Translations under genes and position numbers: made by a program
Notes under the pieces: model-generated
Told to the model about the DNA's origin: nothing
The model's input: only the letters and a program-made list of their open reading frames with translations
Database searches by the model: none
In this document: positions 1 through 7,417 of the stretch, one piece after another
How positions within the stretch are numbered: the first letter of the stretch is position 1
How the letters are laid out: each line of letters opens with the position of its first letter
NCBI GenBank assembly: GCA_964645765.1
Contig: CAZYBE010000030.1
Span: forward strand, 1-37,632
Length of the DNA stretch: 37,632 nt
Direction of reading: 5' to 3'
From: CAZGMN01 sp964645765
Lineage (GTDB): Bacteria > Acidobacteriota > Aminicenantia > Aminicenantales > Aminicenantaceae

Positions 1-79
1 GGACGTAGAAACCTCTTAGTATTTTTACATCCAAGCTTAAGGTAACAATCTACTATGTTGTGACGCAGTTCACTGCTGA

Positions 80-304
80 AGCGTCTCTCCTGACCCAAGT
101 AATAGGACGGGCGAATTTGACCCGCTGCGATGCCCTCAATGCGGCGGCACGATGAAGCTCATCGCCTTCATCACCGACTACCAGGCGGTCGATCGCATCA
201 TCAACCACCTCAAATTGACCTTTACGGCAGCGAAACCACCCCCGGCCCGGATAGCTTCGCAGGAACTTTTGATCGCGGCTGAGGCCGGAGCAGAATATTT
301 TTAA
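80..304 (+). pseudogene. C-terminal remnant of an IS91/ISCR-type transposase
   Basis: An open frame with no start runs from just after a TGA at 77-79 to a TAA at 302-304. From 113 it encodes a 63-residue tail containing DPLRCPQCGGTMKLIAFI followed by a VDRIINHLKL helix and a proline-rich PPPARIAS segment. This zinc-knuckle plus 'IAFI...I..IL.HL' pattern is what I know from the extreme C-terminus of IS91/ISCR (HUH, Y2) transposases. Nothing recognisable as transposase lies between 1 and 79, so the catalytic part is either outside the window or deleted. Codon use is G+C-rich, unlike the A/T-rich genes that follow, so the fragment came from a different source. I am fairly sure it is a transposase tail, less sure of the exact family. 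Confidence 0.65.
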
Positions 305-550
305 TGATTCTTTCTTCCCCGAGGGAGAAATCTTGGTGAATTCTGGCTTCTTGTTGTCACTTCCGGGCTTCCGTCCCCTTCATTCGGCCCTTCATGCGGC
401 CTTGACATTCTCTTTGGCTACGAATTATTATCTTTCATGATGGGATGAAGGGAAAATGATGGCAAAATGTCTCGGCGTACTGCCATCCTTGAAAACCAAA
501 CTCCTATCCCTAAAATATTTTTAACATATTACTACGTTCCCTATTAATCT
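305..550. other. Gene-free spacer after the transposase tail
   Basis: No open frame, tRNA or clear terminator was found. The base composition shifts from G+C-rich to strongly A/T-rich around 430-480, which is probably where the A/T-rich island begins. A GTTC tetranucleotide at 535-538 is the target sequence IS91-type elements prefer next to their origin end, but a four-base match proves nothing. Confidence 0.35.
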
Positions 551-1327
551 ATGGATTATCTAATTTTTACAGACGAATCGGGTAGCTGGAGTGAAGGCGA
601 TTATTACCTTCGATCTTGGGTCAAAATATCACCAAAAAACTATGAGATGCTTAGGAAGGATATTATTTTTATTAAACACGAGACTAGTATTAAAGAATTA
701 AAATGGAAGTCAATAAAAAATAATATTAAGAGGATAGAAGACACAATAGGAACAATATTTAACATAGGTTTTAATGTTTTTATTACTATATCGATTCCTA
801 GACATTTTCAAGATCGCTTAAACGATAACAAATACACTATCCTCAGAACGTTGCAGGACATAAGACCCGAACAATCTACTGGCGGAGAGCAAGTGACAGA
901 GACTATTAAGAATAAAATTATTAGCGCGGCACAACATACTATCTTTTATAATTTTTTTGAGAAGCAACATATTAAAAACGCGAAAAAGGCTTTGGTTCAT
1001 GACATCCCCAGCGAGGCTTATCAATATATTGTCGATACCCCTCAATGTTTAGATAGGGAGTGGGATAAAATTGCTAAGGAATGCGAAATTGTCAACGTTA
1101 AAATTGAAAAAAAATCTGAAAGAGTTCCTGGTATCGAATTAGCCGACATAATTGCTGGCTGTATTCATGAGTATTTGAATGGCAACGAATATGCGGGTGA
1201 ATTCTATAGAAAATACATTAAAAATAAGATGTTAGACATGTACTCTAGTGCAATTCCTAATCCTAATTTAGTATTTTATGAGGATTTTAACAGCGATGAA
1301 AGAAGTAAGGTTAATATTTTTAGATAG
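551..1327 (+). CDS. DUF3800 family protein
   Basis: A 258-residue soluble protein that starts with MDYLIFTDESGSW. The N-terminal 'hydrophobic strand + DESG' motif and a late PGIELADIIAGCIHEYL helix are the two hallmarks of DUF3800, a family proposed to have an RNase H-like fold with acidic catalytic residues (D8 and E9 here; the late D of ELADIIAG). The biochemical role is not established. DUF3800 genes are frequent passengers of mobile and defence islands, which fits the IS91 remnant upstream and the Mrr-like nuclease downstream. The gene is A/T-rich with many AAT, AAA and ATT codons, unlike the metabolic genes further right, so horizontal acquisition is likely. I see no good ribosome binding site before the ATG. 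Its own promoter is not obvious. Confidence 0.7.
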   Translation: MDYLIFTDESGSWSEGDYYLRSWVKISPKNYEMLRKDIIFIKHETSIKELKWKSIKNNIKRIEDTIGTIFNIGFNVFITISIPRHFQDRLNDNKYTILRTLQDIRPEQSTGGEQVTETIKNKIISAAQHTIFYNFFEKQHIKNAKKALVHDIPSEAYQYIVDTPQCLDREWDKIAKECEIVNVKIEKKSERVPGIELADIIAGCIHEYLNGNEYAGEFYRKYIKNKMLDMYSSAIPNPNLVFYEDFNSDERSKVNIFR

Positions 1328-1342
1328 GTGCAGAGACAATAA

Positions 1343-1397
1343 TTATTGAGCATAGATATTTTCAATAAAGGTTCTAACGTCCTCCACAGTGGTCCAC
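1343..1397 (-). repeat. Repeat copy A: decayed protein tail shared with 3156-3225
   Basis: Bases 1372-1397 match 3200-3225 in the same orientation with 24 of 26 identical. Read on the minus strand, 1343-1396 encodes WTTVEDVRTFIENIYAQ followed by TAA, directly after an in-frame TAG. Copy B encodes WWTTV-stop-DVRSFFENLPE, so the similarity continues as protein beyond the identical bases, with conservative changes. This points to two relics of one gene's 3' end, not to a purely non-coding site. The two copies flank the 1496-2951 gene pair. Confidence 0.6.
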
Positions 1398-1495
1398 TAA
1401 AATTGCCGGAATAGGCAAAGATTTCTTGCTTATTTATTTCCCTTAAAATAATATAAAATAGGATATGAATAGGTTGATGATTTAATTAAGTAATT

Positions 1496-1819
1496 ATGGA
1501 AATAATTGGTACCATAATTTTGATTTGTATTGTCTGGGGGATAATATCCAGAATTATTGAGAAGCACAGGCAAAAAATCCGCGATCAAGTCGCCCACGAG
1601 ATTTTAGACGGCATTGATTTGCAAAAAGAAAAGGAGAGTGTAATAAATTTTAACAAAAGCCTTAATTTTGTTGTAGACAAGAATAGATGTCCTAAATGTG
1701 GCAGTGTTTTGATTGCGCATCGTCAAGTAGTCTATTGGTCTAGACAGCGACAATTTTACGGTGGTTATTTGAAATGTAGCAACTCTCCAAAATGTAAATT
1801 CACAAAGCGAACTTATTAA
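1496..1819 (+). CDS. Small membrane protein with C-terminal zinc ribbon
   Basis: A 107-residue protein not assigned to a named family. Residues 3-20 form one hydrophobic segment (IIGTIILICIVWGIISRI) followed by a basic stretch, so it is probably an inner-membrane protein with its bulk in the cytosol. The C-terminal third carries CPKCGS...KCSNSPKCKFTKR, a four-cysteine ribbon resembling the accessory zinc fingers at the end of topoisomerase I and of some restriction enzymes. It ends one base before the ATG of the Mrr-like nuclease gene, so the two are almost certainly translated together. A DNA-contacting or partner role for the nuclease is my inference. A second protein of the same architecture is encoded at 3626-4030 in the same island. 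Codon use is A/T-rich. Confidence 0.6.
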   Translation: MEIIGTIILICIVWGIISRIIEKHRQKIRDQVAHEILDGIDLQKEKESVINFNKSLNFVVDKNRCPKCGSVLIAHRQVVYWSRQRQFYGGYLKCSNSPKCKFTKRTY

Positions 1820-1820
1820 T

Positions 1821-2951
1821 ATGGGATATTACGAACAAAAGAAAATAGAATTAGAAAATCTACTTTCTACAATTAGAAATGAGAAGGCATATTTCGAGAG
1901 TGCCGCCAACCAAGAACGTAAAAAATTGGATGAGCAAATTGTTAGAAACAAAAAACTTCAAGAGGGCGTTATCCAAATGGCCAAGGAAAGACAAATTGGT
2001 TTTCCTTGGTTAGCAAAGGCGTATGATGAGTTTTTCCGACTTGAAGAAGAAGAGATTACAAATTTTTTAAGAAACAAAAAACATCCAGCCATATCTGCGG
2101 CAGAAACTGTCAAAGAGCAATCGCGCCTGCGTCGACAAGCCGAGTATGAGAAAAAAATTGGTCAATATCTTGTTGAATATTATGAAACTATTGCCCCCTT
2201 TCTGATTGACTTAAAAGAAGAAGTAGATATTGCAACTGAACAAGAACGTGATCTTCTCAAAGAATATTCCGAAGAAGAATTAGAGGACGTAACAACACAA
2301 TATCTCACAAAAGACGAATATAGAAAATTGCCTAGCATAGAGAAAAACCAAATGGCCCTTGATAGATTCTGGAAACGCCCAAAATCTAAGTGGCTTATTG
2401 GACGTCTATATGAAAGATATATTGGTTATCTATATGAAAACCAAGGGCATGATGTTGAATATGTCGGGATTTTCAAAGGTTTTGAAGATTTGGGAAGAGA
2501 TTTGATTTGCCGGAAAGAAAATGATTTTATTGTTATTCAATGTAAGAATTGGGCAAAATTTAGAACCATTTATGAAAAACATATATTTCAGTTTTTCGGG
2601 ACAGTTTTTCAATATAGAGATGAAAATCCCGATAGAAAAATCAGGGCAATTTTTTATACCTCAACTGAACTTTCTGAACTGGCACGAAGATTCGCAAGTG
2701 AACTCGGCATAGAATTAAAAGAGAACTTTCAGTTTGATAAAAATTATCCATCTATTAAATGTCATACCTCAAAAGCTGATAGTTATTATGCACCACGTGG
2801 TACCAAAATATATCATCTTCCTTTTGATCAGCAATATGATAAAACAAAACTTGAAAAGAAATACGGCGAGTTTTATTGTAAGACTGTCAAAGAAGCTGAA
2901 GATGCTGGATTTAGGCGGGCTTTTAGATATCGGCCAAATAAACAAAGATAA
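1821..2951 (+). CDS. Mrr-like restriction endonuclease with coiled coil and C-terminal sunset-like domain
   Basis: A 376-residue protein. Residues 1-150 are charged and mostly helical (a coiled coil is likely). Residues 190-300 form a PD-(D/E)xK nuclease domain of the Mrr type: E198, then GRDLI with D227, then VIQCKNW with Q240 and K242, which match the E...D...(Q/E)xK pattern of Mrr_cat. Residues 325-365 (KIYHLPFDQQYDK, then GEFYCKTVKEAEDAGFR) resemble the small C-terminal domain called sunset or Ada-like in nuclease proteins. Such nucleases usually cut foreign or modified DNA. No methyltransferase is nearby, so a modification-dependent (type IV) enzyme or another defence nuclease is more likely than a classical restriction-modification pair. 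It is coupled to the membrane zinc-ribbon gene upstream (1-bp gap). Confidence 0.7.
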   Translation: MGYYEQKKIELENLLSTIRNEKAYFESAANQERKKLDEQIVRNKKLQEGVIQMAKERQIGFPWLAKAYDEFFRLEEEEITNFLRNKKHPAISAAETVKEQSRLRRQAEYEKKIGQYLVEYYETIAPFLIDLKEEVDIATEQERDLLKEYSEEELEDVTTQYLTKDEYRKLPSIEKNQMALDRFWKRPKSKWLIGRLYERYIGYLYENQGHDVEYVGIFKGFEDLGRDLICRKENDFIVIQCKNWAKFRTIYEKHIFQFFGTVFQYRDENPDRKIRAIFYTSTELSELARRFASELGIELKENFQFDKNYPSIKCHTSKADSYYAPRGTKIYHLPFDQQYDKTKLEKKYGEFYCKTVKEAEDAGFRRAFRYRPNKQR

Positions 2952-3155
2952 AATTCATTCTAGCGGCGTGCCAGCTAAGGCAGACTGTATGAATGATTCT
3001 TAATTAGGCTATTATTTTATTAGCTCGATCGAGACGCGTCGGTGGAGGAAGCTAAAAATCGTTGAAATTCCTCCTAAAATCTTGATTCTGAACCGCAGTG
3101 CACAGCCGAATTTAAATAAGCAAAATATACTGTCTTGCCAATACGAGATTCAGAG

Positions 3156-3566
3156 CTAGAATGATGATGTTTCTACCTCAGGAAGATTCTCAAAAAAACT
3201 TCTAACGTCCTACACGGTGGTCCACCAGGAATCAAATTTGCCAGCAAGAGCGTTAGTTTTAGGTTCAAAGAGGCCGCTTTCTGGAGGTTCGAGCGCGTTA
3301 TTCCTGTCTTTAATCCCTCTTAGACCCTTCTCAATAATTTGGAGGGCTTTTCATTCTGAATAAAGAGTTTTTTGTCTTTGAGAAAAAGGTTTCTAAAGCC
3401 GGGATACCCAGGCTTTGGTGTTCCTTTTTGCCAAACCTAAGAAGCGAACTTGTTGATTTACTGTTTTATAGGGTTGAAAAAAGTGTCTATTGTTGTCAAA
3501 CTCAAGCTCAAGGGCTGGAGGCCGGAGCGACAGAACTTTTCGATAAGCCAGCGCTTGGGGATGTGA
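3156..3566 (-). pseudogene. Decayed unidentified gene ending in repeat copy B
   Basis: On the minus strand one reading frame stays coding-like for about 136 codons between a TGA at 3564-3566 side and a TAG at 3156-3158, broken only by three internal stops. Segments include YKTVNQQVRFLGLAKRN, NNALEPPESGLFEPKTNALA and KFDSWWTTV-stop-DVRSFFENLPE. The last segment matches the peptide of repeat copy A (1343-1397). I do not recognise the family; a transposase or another mobile-element gene is possible. The region also reads in part in another minus frame (RWLIEKFCRSGLQP), so frameshifts may be present. The rest of 2952-3155 and 3567-3625 shows nothing else. Confidence 0.35.
3200..3225 (-). repeat. 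Repeat copy B of the 26-bp sequence at 1372-1397
   Basis: It begins TTCTAACGTCCT and ends GGTGGTCCAC and differs from copy A at two of 26 positions. It lies inside the decayed gene at 3156-3566. Both copies have the same orientation and enclose the zinc-ribbon and nuclease genes, so recombination between them could remove or bring in that pair. Confidence 0.7.
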
Positions 3567-3625
3567 TCAGTGACAATCTCGGATTACATTTTACTTCAAA
3601 AGATTACCATAGCCACATTCTTTGT

Positions 3626-4030
3626 TCATATTTCAAGATCATCAAATTCATTTTTGGTCCAATTGCAGTCTCCACATGTAATAGTATCTGCGTAAATTGG
3701 CGTAAATGTCGGCCCACTCTCTTGATCGCCATCAACATCAACATCAATAATATCTCTTCCAATTGTAATATTTCGTGATCCACATTTAGGGCATGCTTTA
3801 AATTTCCTGATTCCTTCTTTATGTTGATCTATTGTCTTTAACCGAATGAGCTTATTCAGTTCTTTAACAGTTAATTTATCTCTTTGATCATCTACTATTC
3901 CTTGCCTTATATATTCGGGCATTTTATTGAATAGTCTATTTTGATCATGGTAAGCTTTCTTGTAATAATAGTGGCTAATAATCCATGTAATTAATGCTCC
4001 AAAAATAATCCCAATTGCAAGTTCCATCAT
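3626..4030 (-). CDS. Small membrane protein with zinc ribbon
   Basis: A 134-residue protein on the opposite strand from the nuclease pair. Residues 4-21 form a membrane segment (LAIGIIFGALITWIISHYYY). A basic, helical stretch follows, and the C-terminal half has CPKCGSRNITIG...ITCGDCNWTKNEF, a C4 zinc ribbon. The start is the first of two adjacent ATG codons, preceded by GAAGGAA. Architecture (one N-terminal membrane segment, helix, zinc ribbon) parallels the protein at 1496-1819, although the sequences are not closely alike. No function can be assigned. A/T-rich codon use places it in the foreign island. Confidence 0.6.
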   Translation of the reverse strand: MMELAIGIIFGALITWIISHYYYKKAYHDQNRLFNKMPEYIRQGIVDDQRDKLTVKELNKLIRLKTIDQHKEGIRKFKACPKCGSRNITIGRDIIDVDVDGDQESGPTFTPIYADTITCGDCNWTKNEFDDLEI

Positions 4031-4322
4031 TATTTCCTTCTACGTCAACCTATAAAGAATGTCAATAAACTCGACAGACCTGAGTTATTTCGTCTTGTGT
4101 ATAGCGGGCACTTTGGCCTTTCGATGTAATGGGAGGTTATTTAAACGAGGGAATATAGAATTTCTCTAGATTATGCTCAGTCCAGGTTCGAATGAACTTT
4201 ATACATTGCACGCAACCTCATAAGACTTTAACCTCTAACTCATACCTCAGTTTTTTGTTCCAAGTCTCACCCGCCAAGCCGGGAGGGAAATGAAACAAAC
4301 TATCAGGATTTGAGTCATCTAG
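4031..4322. other. Spacer between the island and the truncated dehydrogenase
   Basis: No gene seen. The sequence changes from A/T-rich to the composition of the metabolic genes around 4250-4320. No aldehyde-dehydrogenase-like reading exists here in any forward frame, so the missing 5' part of the next gene was removed or replaced. This is the likely right boundary of the island. Confidence 0.4.
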
Positions 4323-5510
4323 GAGCTGGCGCACTCGGTTGCGCTTTCAGCCGGAAAGCCAATCAAGGCTTCTCGAACCGAGGTCGAAAGAGCAGCAAGC
4401 ACCTTCAAGATTGCCTCGGAAGAAGCCAAACGAATAGGAGGAGAAATCATCTCTCTTGACCTGAGCGCTCAAACAAAGGAGAGATGGGGTCTGGTCAGAC
4501 GCTTTCCGATTGGAGTGATAAGCGCCATAACTCCATTCAATTTCCCCATCAATCTTGTCGCCCATAAAGTGGCTCCAGCTTTGGCTTCAGGGAACACGGT
4601 CGTCCTGAGGCCCTCATCGCAGGTGGCCATAACCTCAGTTCTTCTTGGAGAAATCATCAACGAGACCGATTATCCAAAGGGTGGAATGAACGTGGTTCCT
4701 TCTGGCCACGAAGCTGCTGAAAGCTTGTTGAGCGATGAGAGAATCAAGATGGTCACGTTTACCGGAAGCCCGGCCATAGGCTGGGAGCTAAAGAAGAAAG
4801 CTCACAAGAAAAAAGTGACGCTCGAGCTCGGCGGAAATGCAGCTGTAGTCATCGAACCCGATACAAACCTCGACTTTGCCCTGCCGAGAGTTGTCTTTGG
4901 CTCCTTCTCCTACTCTGGACAAATCTGCATATCAATCCAGAGGATATTTCTGCATGAAAAAATCTATGAGCGGTTCATGGCCGATTTCATCAAGGCCACA
5001 AAAAAACTGAAAATGGGAAACCCCCTCAAGGAAGAAACAGACATCGGGCCGATGACAAACCTCGAGGCAGCCAAGCAGACAGAGGAATGGGTCACAGAGG
5101 CAGTAGATAACGGGGCGCGAATCCTTTGCGGCGGAAGAAGAGATGGGGCGATGTTCGAGCCGACAGTGCTGGAGAACGTCAAGCCCGAGCTCCGCATCTC
5201 CTGGCTCGAGGCTTTTGCGCCGGTGGTCGTTGTCTATCCTTATAAAGATTTTTCTGAGGCCTTAAAAGGAGTCAATTATTCCATCTACGGCCTTCAAGCA
5301 GGAATTTTTACTAATGACCTAAAGAGAGCTTTTCAGGCTTTTGAAGAATTGGAAGTAGGCGGCGTGATCATCAACGACATTCCCACCTTCCGCATCGACC
5401 ACATGCCCTACGGCGGGGTGAAGGAATCAGGGTTTGGCCGCGAAGGCCTGAGATATGCCATAGAAGAGATGACCGAGATGAAGCTTATGGCAGTTAATCT
5501 ACTGTGCTAA
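4323..5510 (+). pseudogene. 5'-truncated aldehyde dehydrogenase
   Basis: The coding frame runs in phase from just after a TAG (4320-4322) to the TGC-TAA at 5510, 395 codons against roughly 475 for the family. The first residues, ELAHSVALSAGKPIKASR, align with the ELA..IALEAGKPIK region normally near residue 80-100. Everything before this is absent, including the substrate-entry and first Rossmann strands, and no start codon precedes it. What remains is intact: PFNFPINLVAHKVAPALASG, FTGSP, LELGGN with the general-base Glu, SGQICIS with the nucleophile Cys (codon 4926-4928), EAFAPV, and a normal C-terminus. A GTG at 4515 could only start a 331-residue product lacking even more. The family oxidises aldehydes with NAD(P); this copy is probably inactive. 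Confidence 0.75.
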
Positions 5511-5578
5511 AAAATTACAGCAAATGTGTCTTCCTGCCTTTATTCTCAAAAATTCACAAACTATTTAATAATATAAAA

Positions 5579-5636
5579 ATCAGACTGGGTAGTGAACAAA
5601 CTCCTTTCTACTACATTCCCCTTGACACCCATTCTG
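5579..5636. repeat. Possible degenerate copy of the REP-like repeat
   Basis: ATCAGACTGGGT at 5579-5590 and ACACCCATTCTG at 5625-5636 form an imperfect inverted repeat (9 of 10 in the core) with the same arm sequence and orientation as the clear copies at 7232-7280 and 20818-20965. The segment before the right arm, CATTCCCCTTG, only loosely follows the ACGGTTTTCTC of the other copies. It lies between the truncated dehydrogenase and fumarase genes. Confidence 0.35.
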
Positions 5637-5697
5637 CAGAATCCTAAACTAAAATTTCATTCATACCTTAAATTTTATCCTTACCCGGAGGTCATAG

Positions 5698-6555
5698 ATG
5701 AAAGTCATAAGCTTAACCAAAGTCAGGGACACGATCAAAGACCTGGTTCAGAAAGCAAACTTCGAACTCCAGGATGATGTCCTTGCTGTTGTCAAAGACA
5801 TGGAAAAGAAGGAAGAATCCCCAGCAGGCCAGGAAGTCTTCAAACAGATGCTCGAGAATGTAAAAATTGCCAAGGAAGAAAAGCTCGGACTCTGCCAGGA
5901 CACCGGCCTGGCTGTTTTCTTCGTCGAGCTCGGAGAGGATGTCGAGCTTAAAAAAGACGATGGGATAAAAAGCTTGAGAGAGGCGATTACCGAAGGGACG
6001 CGGGCCGGCTATAATGAAGGATTTCTCCGCAAGTCTGTGGTCGAAGACCCTATCCGACGAAAGAATACAGGCGACAACACGCCTGCCTATATCCACTGGG
6101 AGCTTGTTCCAGGGGATGCTTTTAAAGTGACCTTTATCGCTAAAGGCGGGGGAGCGGAGAACATGAGCGCCATCCGCATGTTTGCCCCGGCTGAAGGGCT
6201 GGAAAGCATTGAAGATTTTGTGGTCGAGACTGTGGATATCGGCGGCTCCAATCCCTGCCCGCCGGTTGTTGTCGGAGTGGGTGTCGGCGGAAATTTCGAA
6301 TATTCTGCACTCTTAGCCAAGAAGGCCTTGCTGAGAAGGCCGCTTGGGTCTCATAATCCTGACCCGTTCTATGCTGATATGGAGAAAAGGCTGCTGGAAA
6401 GGATAAACAATTTAGGGATCGGGCCTCAGGGAATGGGTGGAAGAATCACTGCTCTGGCTGTTCATGTCGAATCCTTTCCCTGCCATATCGCCTCGATGCC
6501 GGCTGCTGTCAACATTCAGTGCCATTCCCACCGGGTGATGAGCTTCGAACTGTAA
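5698..6555 (+). CDS. Class I fumarate hydratase, alpha subunit (or tartrate dehydratase alpha)
   Basis: A 285-residue protein of the usual length for the alpha subunit of two-subunit class I [4Fe-4S] hydro-lyases, which interconvert fumarate and malate in the citric acid cycle. Three cysteines sit in conserved positions to hold the cluster: C66 in GLCQDTG, C187 in GGSNPCPPV, and C275 in VNIQCHSHR. Other landmarks are FLRKSVVEDPIRRKNTGDNTPAY and the glycine-rich GVGVGGNFE. The ATG at 5698 follows a strong GGAGGT. The catalytic beta subunit normally sits directly downstream, but here the next gene is an oxidoreductase subunit, so the partner must be elsewhere or missing. Fumarase and L(+)-tartrate dehydratase cannot be told apart from sequence alone; the carbon-metabolism context favours fumarase. 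Confidence 0.85.
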   Translation: MKVISLTKVRDTIKDLVQKANFELQDDVLAVVKDMEKKEESPAGQEVFKQMLENVKIAKEEKLGLCQDTGLAVFFVELGEDVELKKDDGIKSLREAITEGTRAGYNEGFLRKSVVEDPIRRKNTGDNTPAYIHWELVPGDAFKVTFIAKGGGAENMSAIRMFAPAEGLESIEDFVVETVDIGGSNPCPPVVVGVGVGGNFEYSALLAKKALLRRPLGSHNPDPFYADMEKRLLERINNLGIGPQGMGGRITALAVHVESFPCHIASMPAAVNIQCHSHRVMSFEL

Positions 6556-6650
6556 AAGCTAAGTCCGTTGAGCCGTAACTGTGTATCCTTCCCGAGGGCT
6601 GATGGAGCCCAAAAGGCATTTCAACTCAAGCACAGGACAAGGAGAGCAAG

Positions 6651-7202
6651 ATGATTGAGATTCGGTTTCACGGAAGAGGCGGCCAGGGCACTGTCGTCGC
6701 CTCCAAAATACTGGCTGACGCCATCTCCAAAGAAGGAAAATATGTCCAGGCTTATCCCGAGTTTGGCGTGGAAAGGCGCGGTGCCCCGGTCTACGCCTTT
6801 ATTCGCATCGACGACAAACCCATCTACGACAAGAGCCGAATCTACAAGCCAGACCATGTCGTTGTTGTCGACCCAACCTTGATTGAAGCCATTGATGTCA
6901 CCGAAGGCTTGAAAGAGGGCGGCTGGATCATCGTCAACACCGATAAAAAACCCGGGGAGCTCGAATTTCCAAAAAAATATAAAGTGGCCACGATCAACGC
7001 CACGGAGATTTCGGTGAAACATAAACTGGGCACGCTGGCTTCACCCATAGTTAACACCGCCATTGTCGGAGCTGTGGTCAAGATTTTGAAGCTGGCAAAG
7101 ATTGAATCCGTGCTCGAAGCTGTTCGGGAAGGAGTCCCGGTCAAACAAGAGGATAACGCAGCGGCAACAAAAGAAGCCTACGAAAAGGCTCAGACAGGAT
7201 GA
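6651..7202 (+). CDS. porC: 2-oxoacid:ferredoxin oxidoreductase, gamma subunit (pyruvate synthase PorC type)
   Basis: A 183-residue gamma subunit of a four-subunit, CoA-acylating 2-oxoacid:ferredoxin oxidoreductase. The N-terminal IRFHGRGGQGTVVASKIL with GRGGQG at residues 8-13, the YPEFGVERRGAPVYAFIRI segment and the closing NAAATKEAYEKA are typical. Its ATG is preceded by AAGGAGAG. The other three subunits follow 215 bp later, after a palindromic REP-like repeat, so it may be co-transcribed with them or may be separated from them by the hairpin. Whether the substrate is pyruvate or a branched-chain oxoacid is not certain; the subunit order gamma-delta-alpha-beta and the beta-subunit motifs favour pyruvate. 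Confidence 0.85.
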   Translation: MIEIRFHGRGGQGTVVASKILADAISKEGKYVQAYPEFGVERRGAPVYAFIRIDDKPIYDKSRIYKPDHVVVVDPTLIEAIDVTEGLKEGGWIIVNTDKKPGELEFPKKYKVATINATEISVKHKLGTLASPIVNTAIVGAVVKILKLAKIESVLEAVREGVPVKQEDNAAATKEAYEKAQTG

Positions 7203-7231
7203 AATCCATAGAACAACGTCTTAAGCGTTAT

Positions 7232-7280
7232 GGCTCAGGCCGGGTGTCTCGAACGGTTTTCTCGACACCCAGCCTGAGCC
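7232..7280. repeat. REP-like palindromic repeat, short form
   Basis: The arms GGCTCAGGCCGGGTGTC and its near-complement GACACCCAGCCTGAGCC form a stem with one mismatch around a loop containing ACGGTTTTCTC. The right 30 bases match the right end of the long copy at 20818-20965 at 26 positions. It looks like the long form with its internal hairpins deleted. It lies between the gamma and delta subunit genes. Confidence 0.75.
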
Positions 7281-7325
7281 AATTCAAATCGAGAATTTGG
7301 CGATGTTTCCTTTCTGAGTCGATAC

Positions 7326-7356
7326 TTACATAGATCTCCTATAAATATGGTATGAT
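7326..7356 (+). promoter_or_regulatory. Possible promoter for the delta-alpha-beta subunit genes
   Basis: TTACAT at 7326-7331 and TATGAT at 7351-7356 resemble sigma-70 boxes, but the 19-bp spacing is long. The position, about 60 bases before the delta subunit start and downstream of the hairpin, would allow those genes to be transcribed separately from the gamma subunit gene. Confidence 0.3.
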
Positions 7357-7417
7357 ATAAAGTTAATCATGCTATTTTCCCTTTCTTATTCACTTAAAAC
7401 ATAGACAAGGATTCATC

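Noticed and set aside
1..13. Inverted partner of the 26-bp island repeat at the window start
   Set aside because: GGACGTAGAAACC resembles the complement of GGTTCTAACGTCC only with two indels over 13 bases, and the sequence is cut by the window edge.
3428..3778. Plus-strand 116-codon open frame
   Set aside because: It spans the decayed minus-strand gene and the antisense of the 3626-4030 gene and has no family-like motif.
4515..5510. A complete 331-residue dehydrogenase starting at GTG 4515
   Set aside because: The family-like reading continues in frame for 64 codons upstream, and the GTG is the ordinary Val of FPIGVISAITPFNF.
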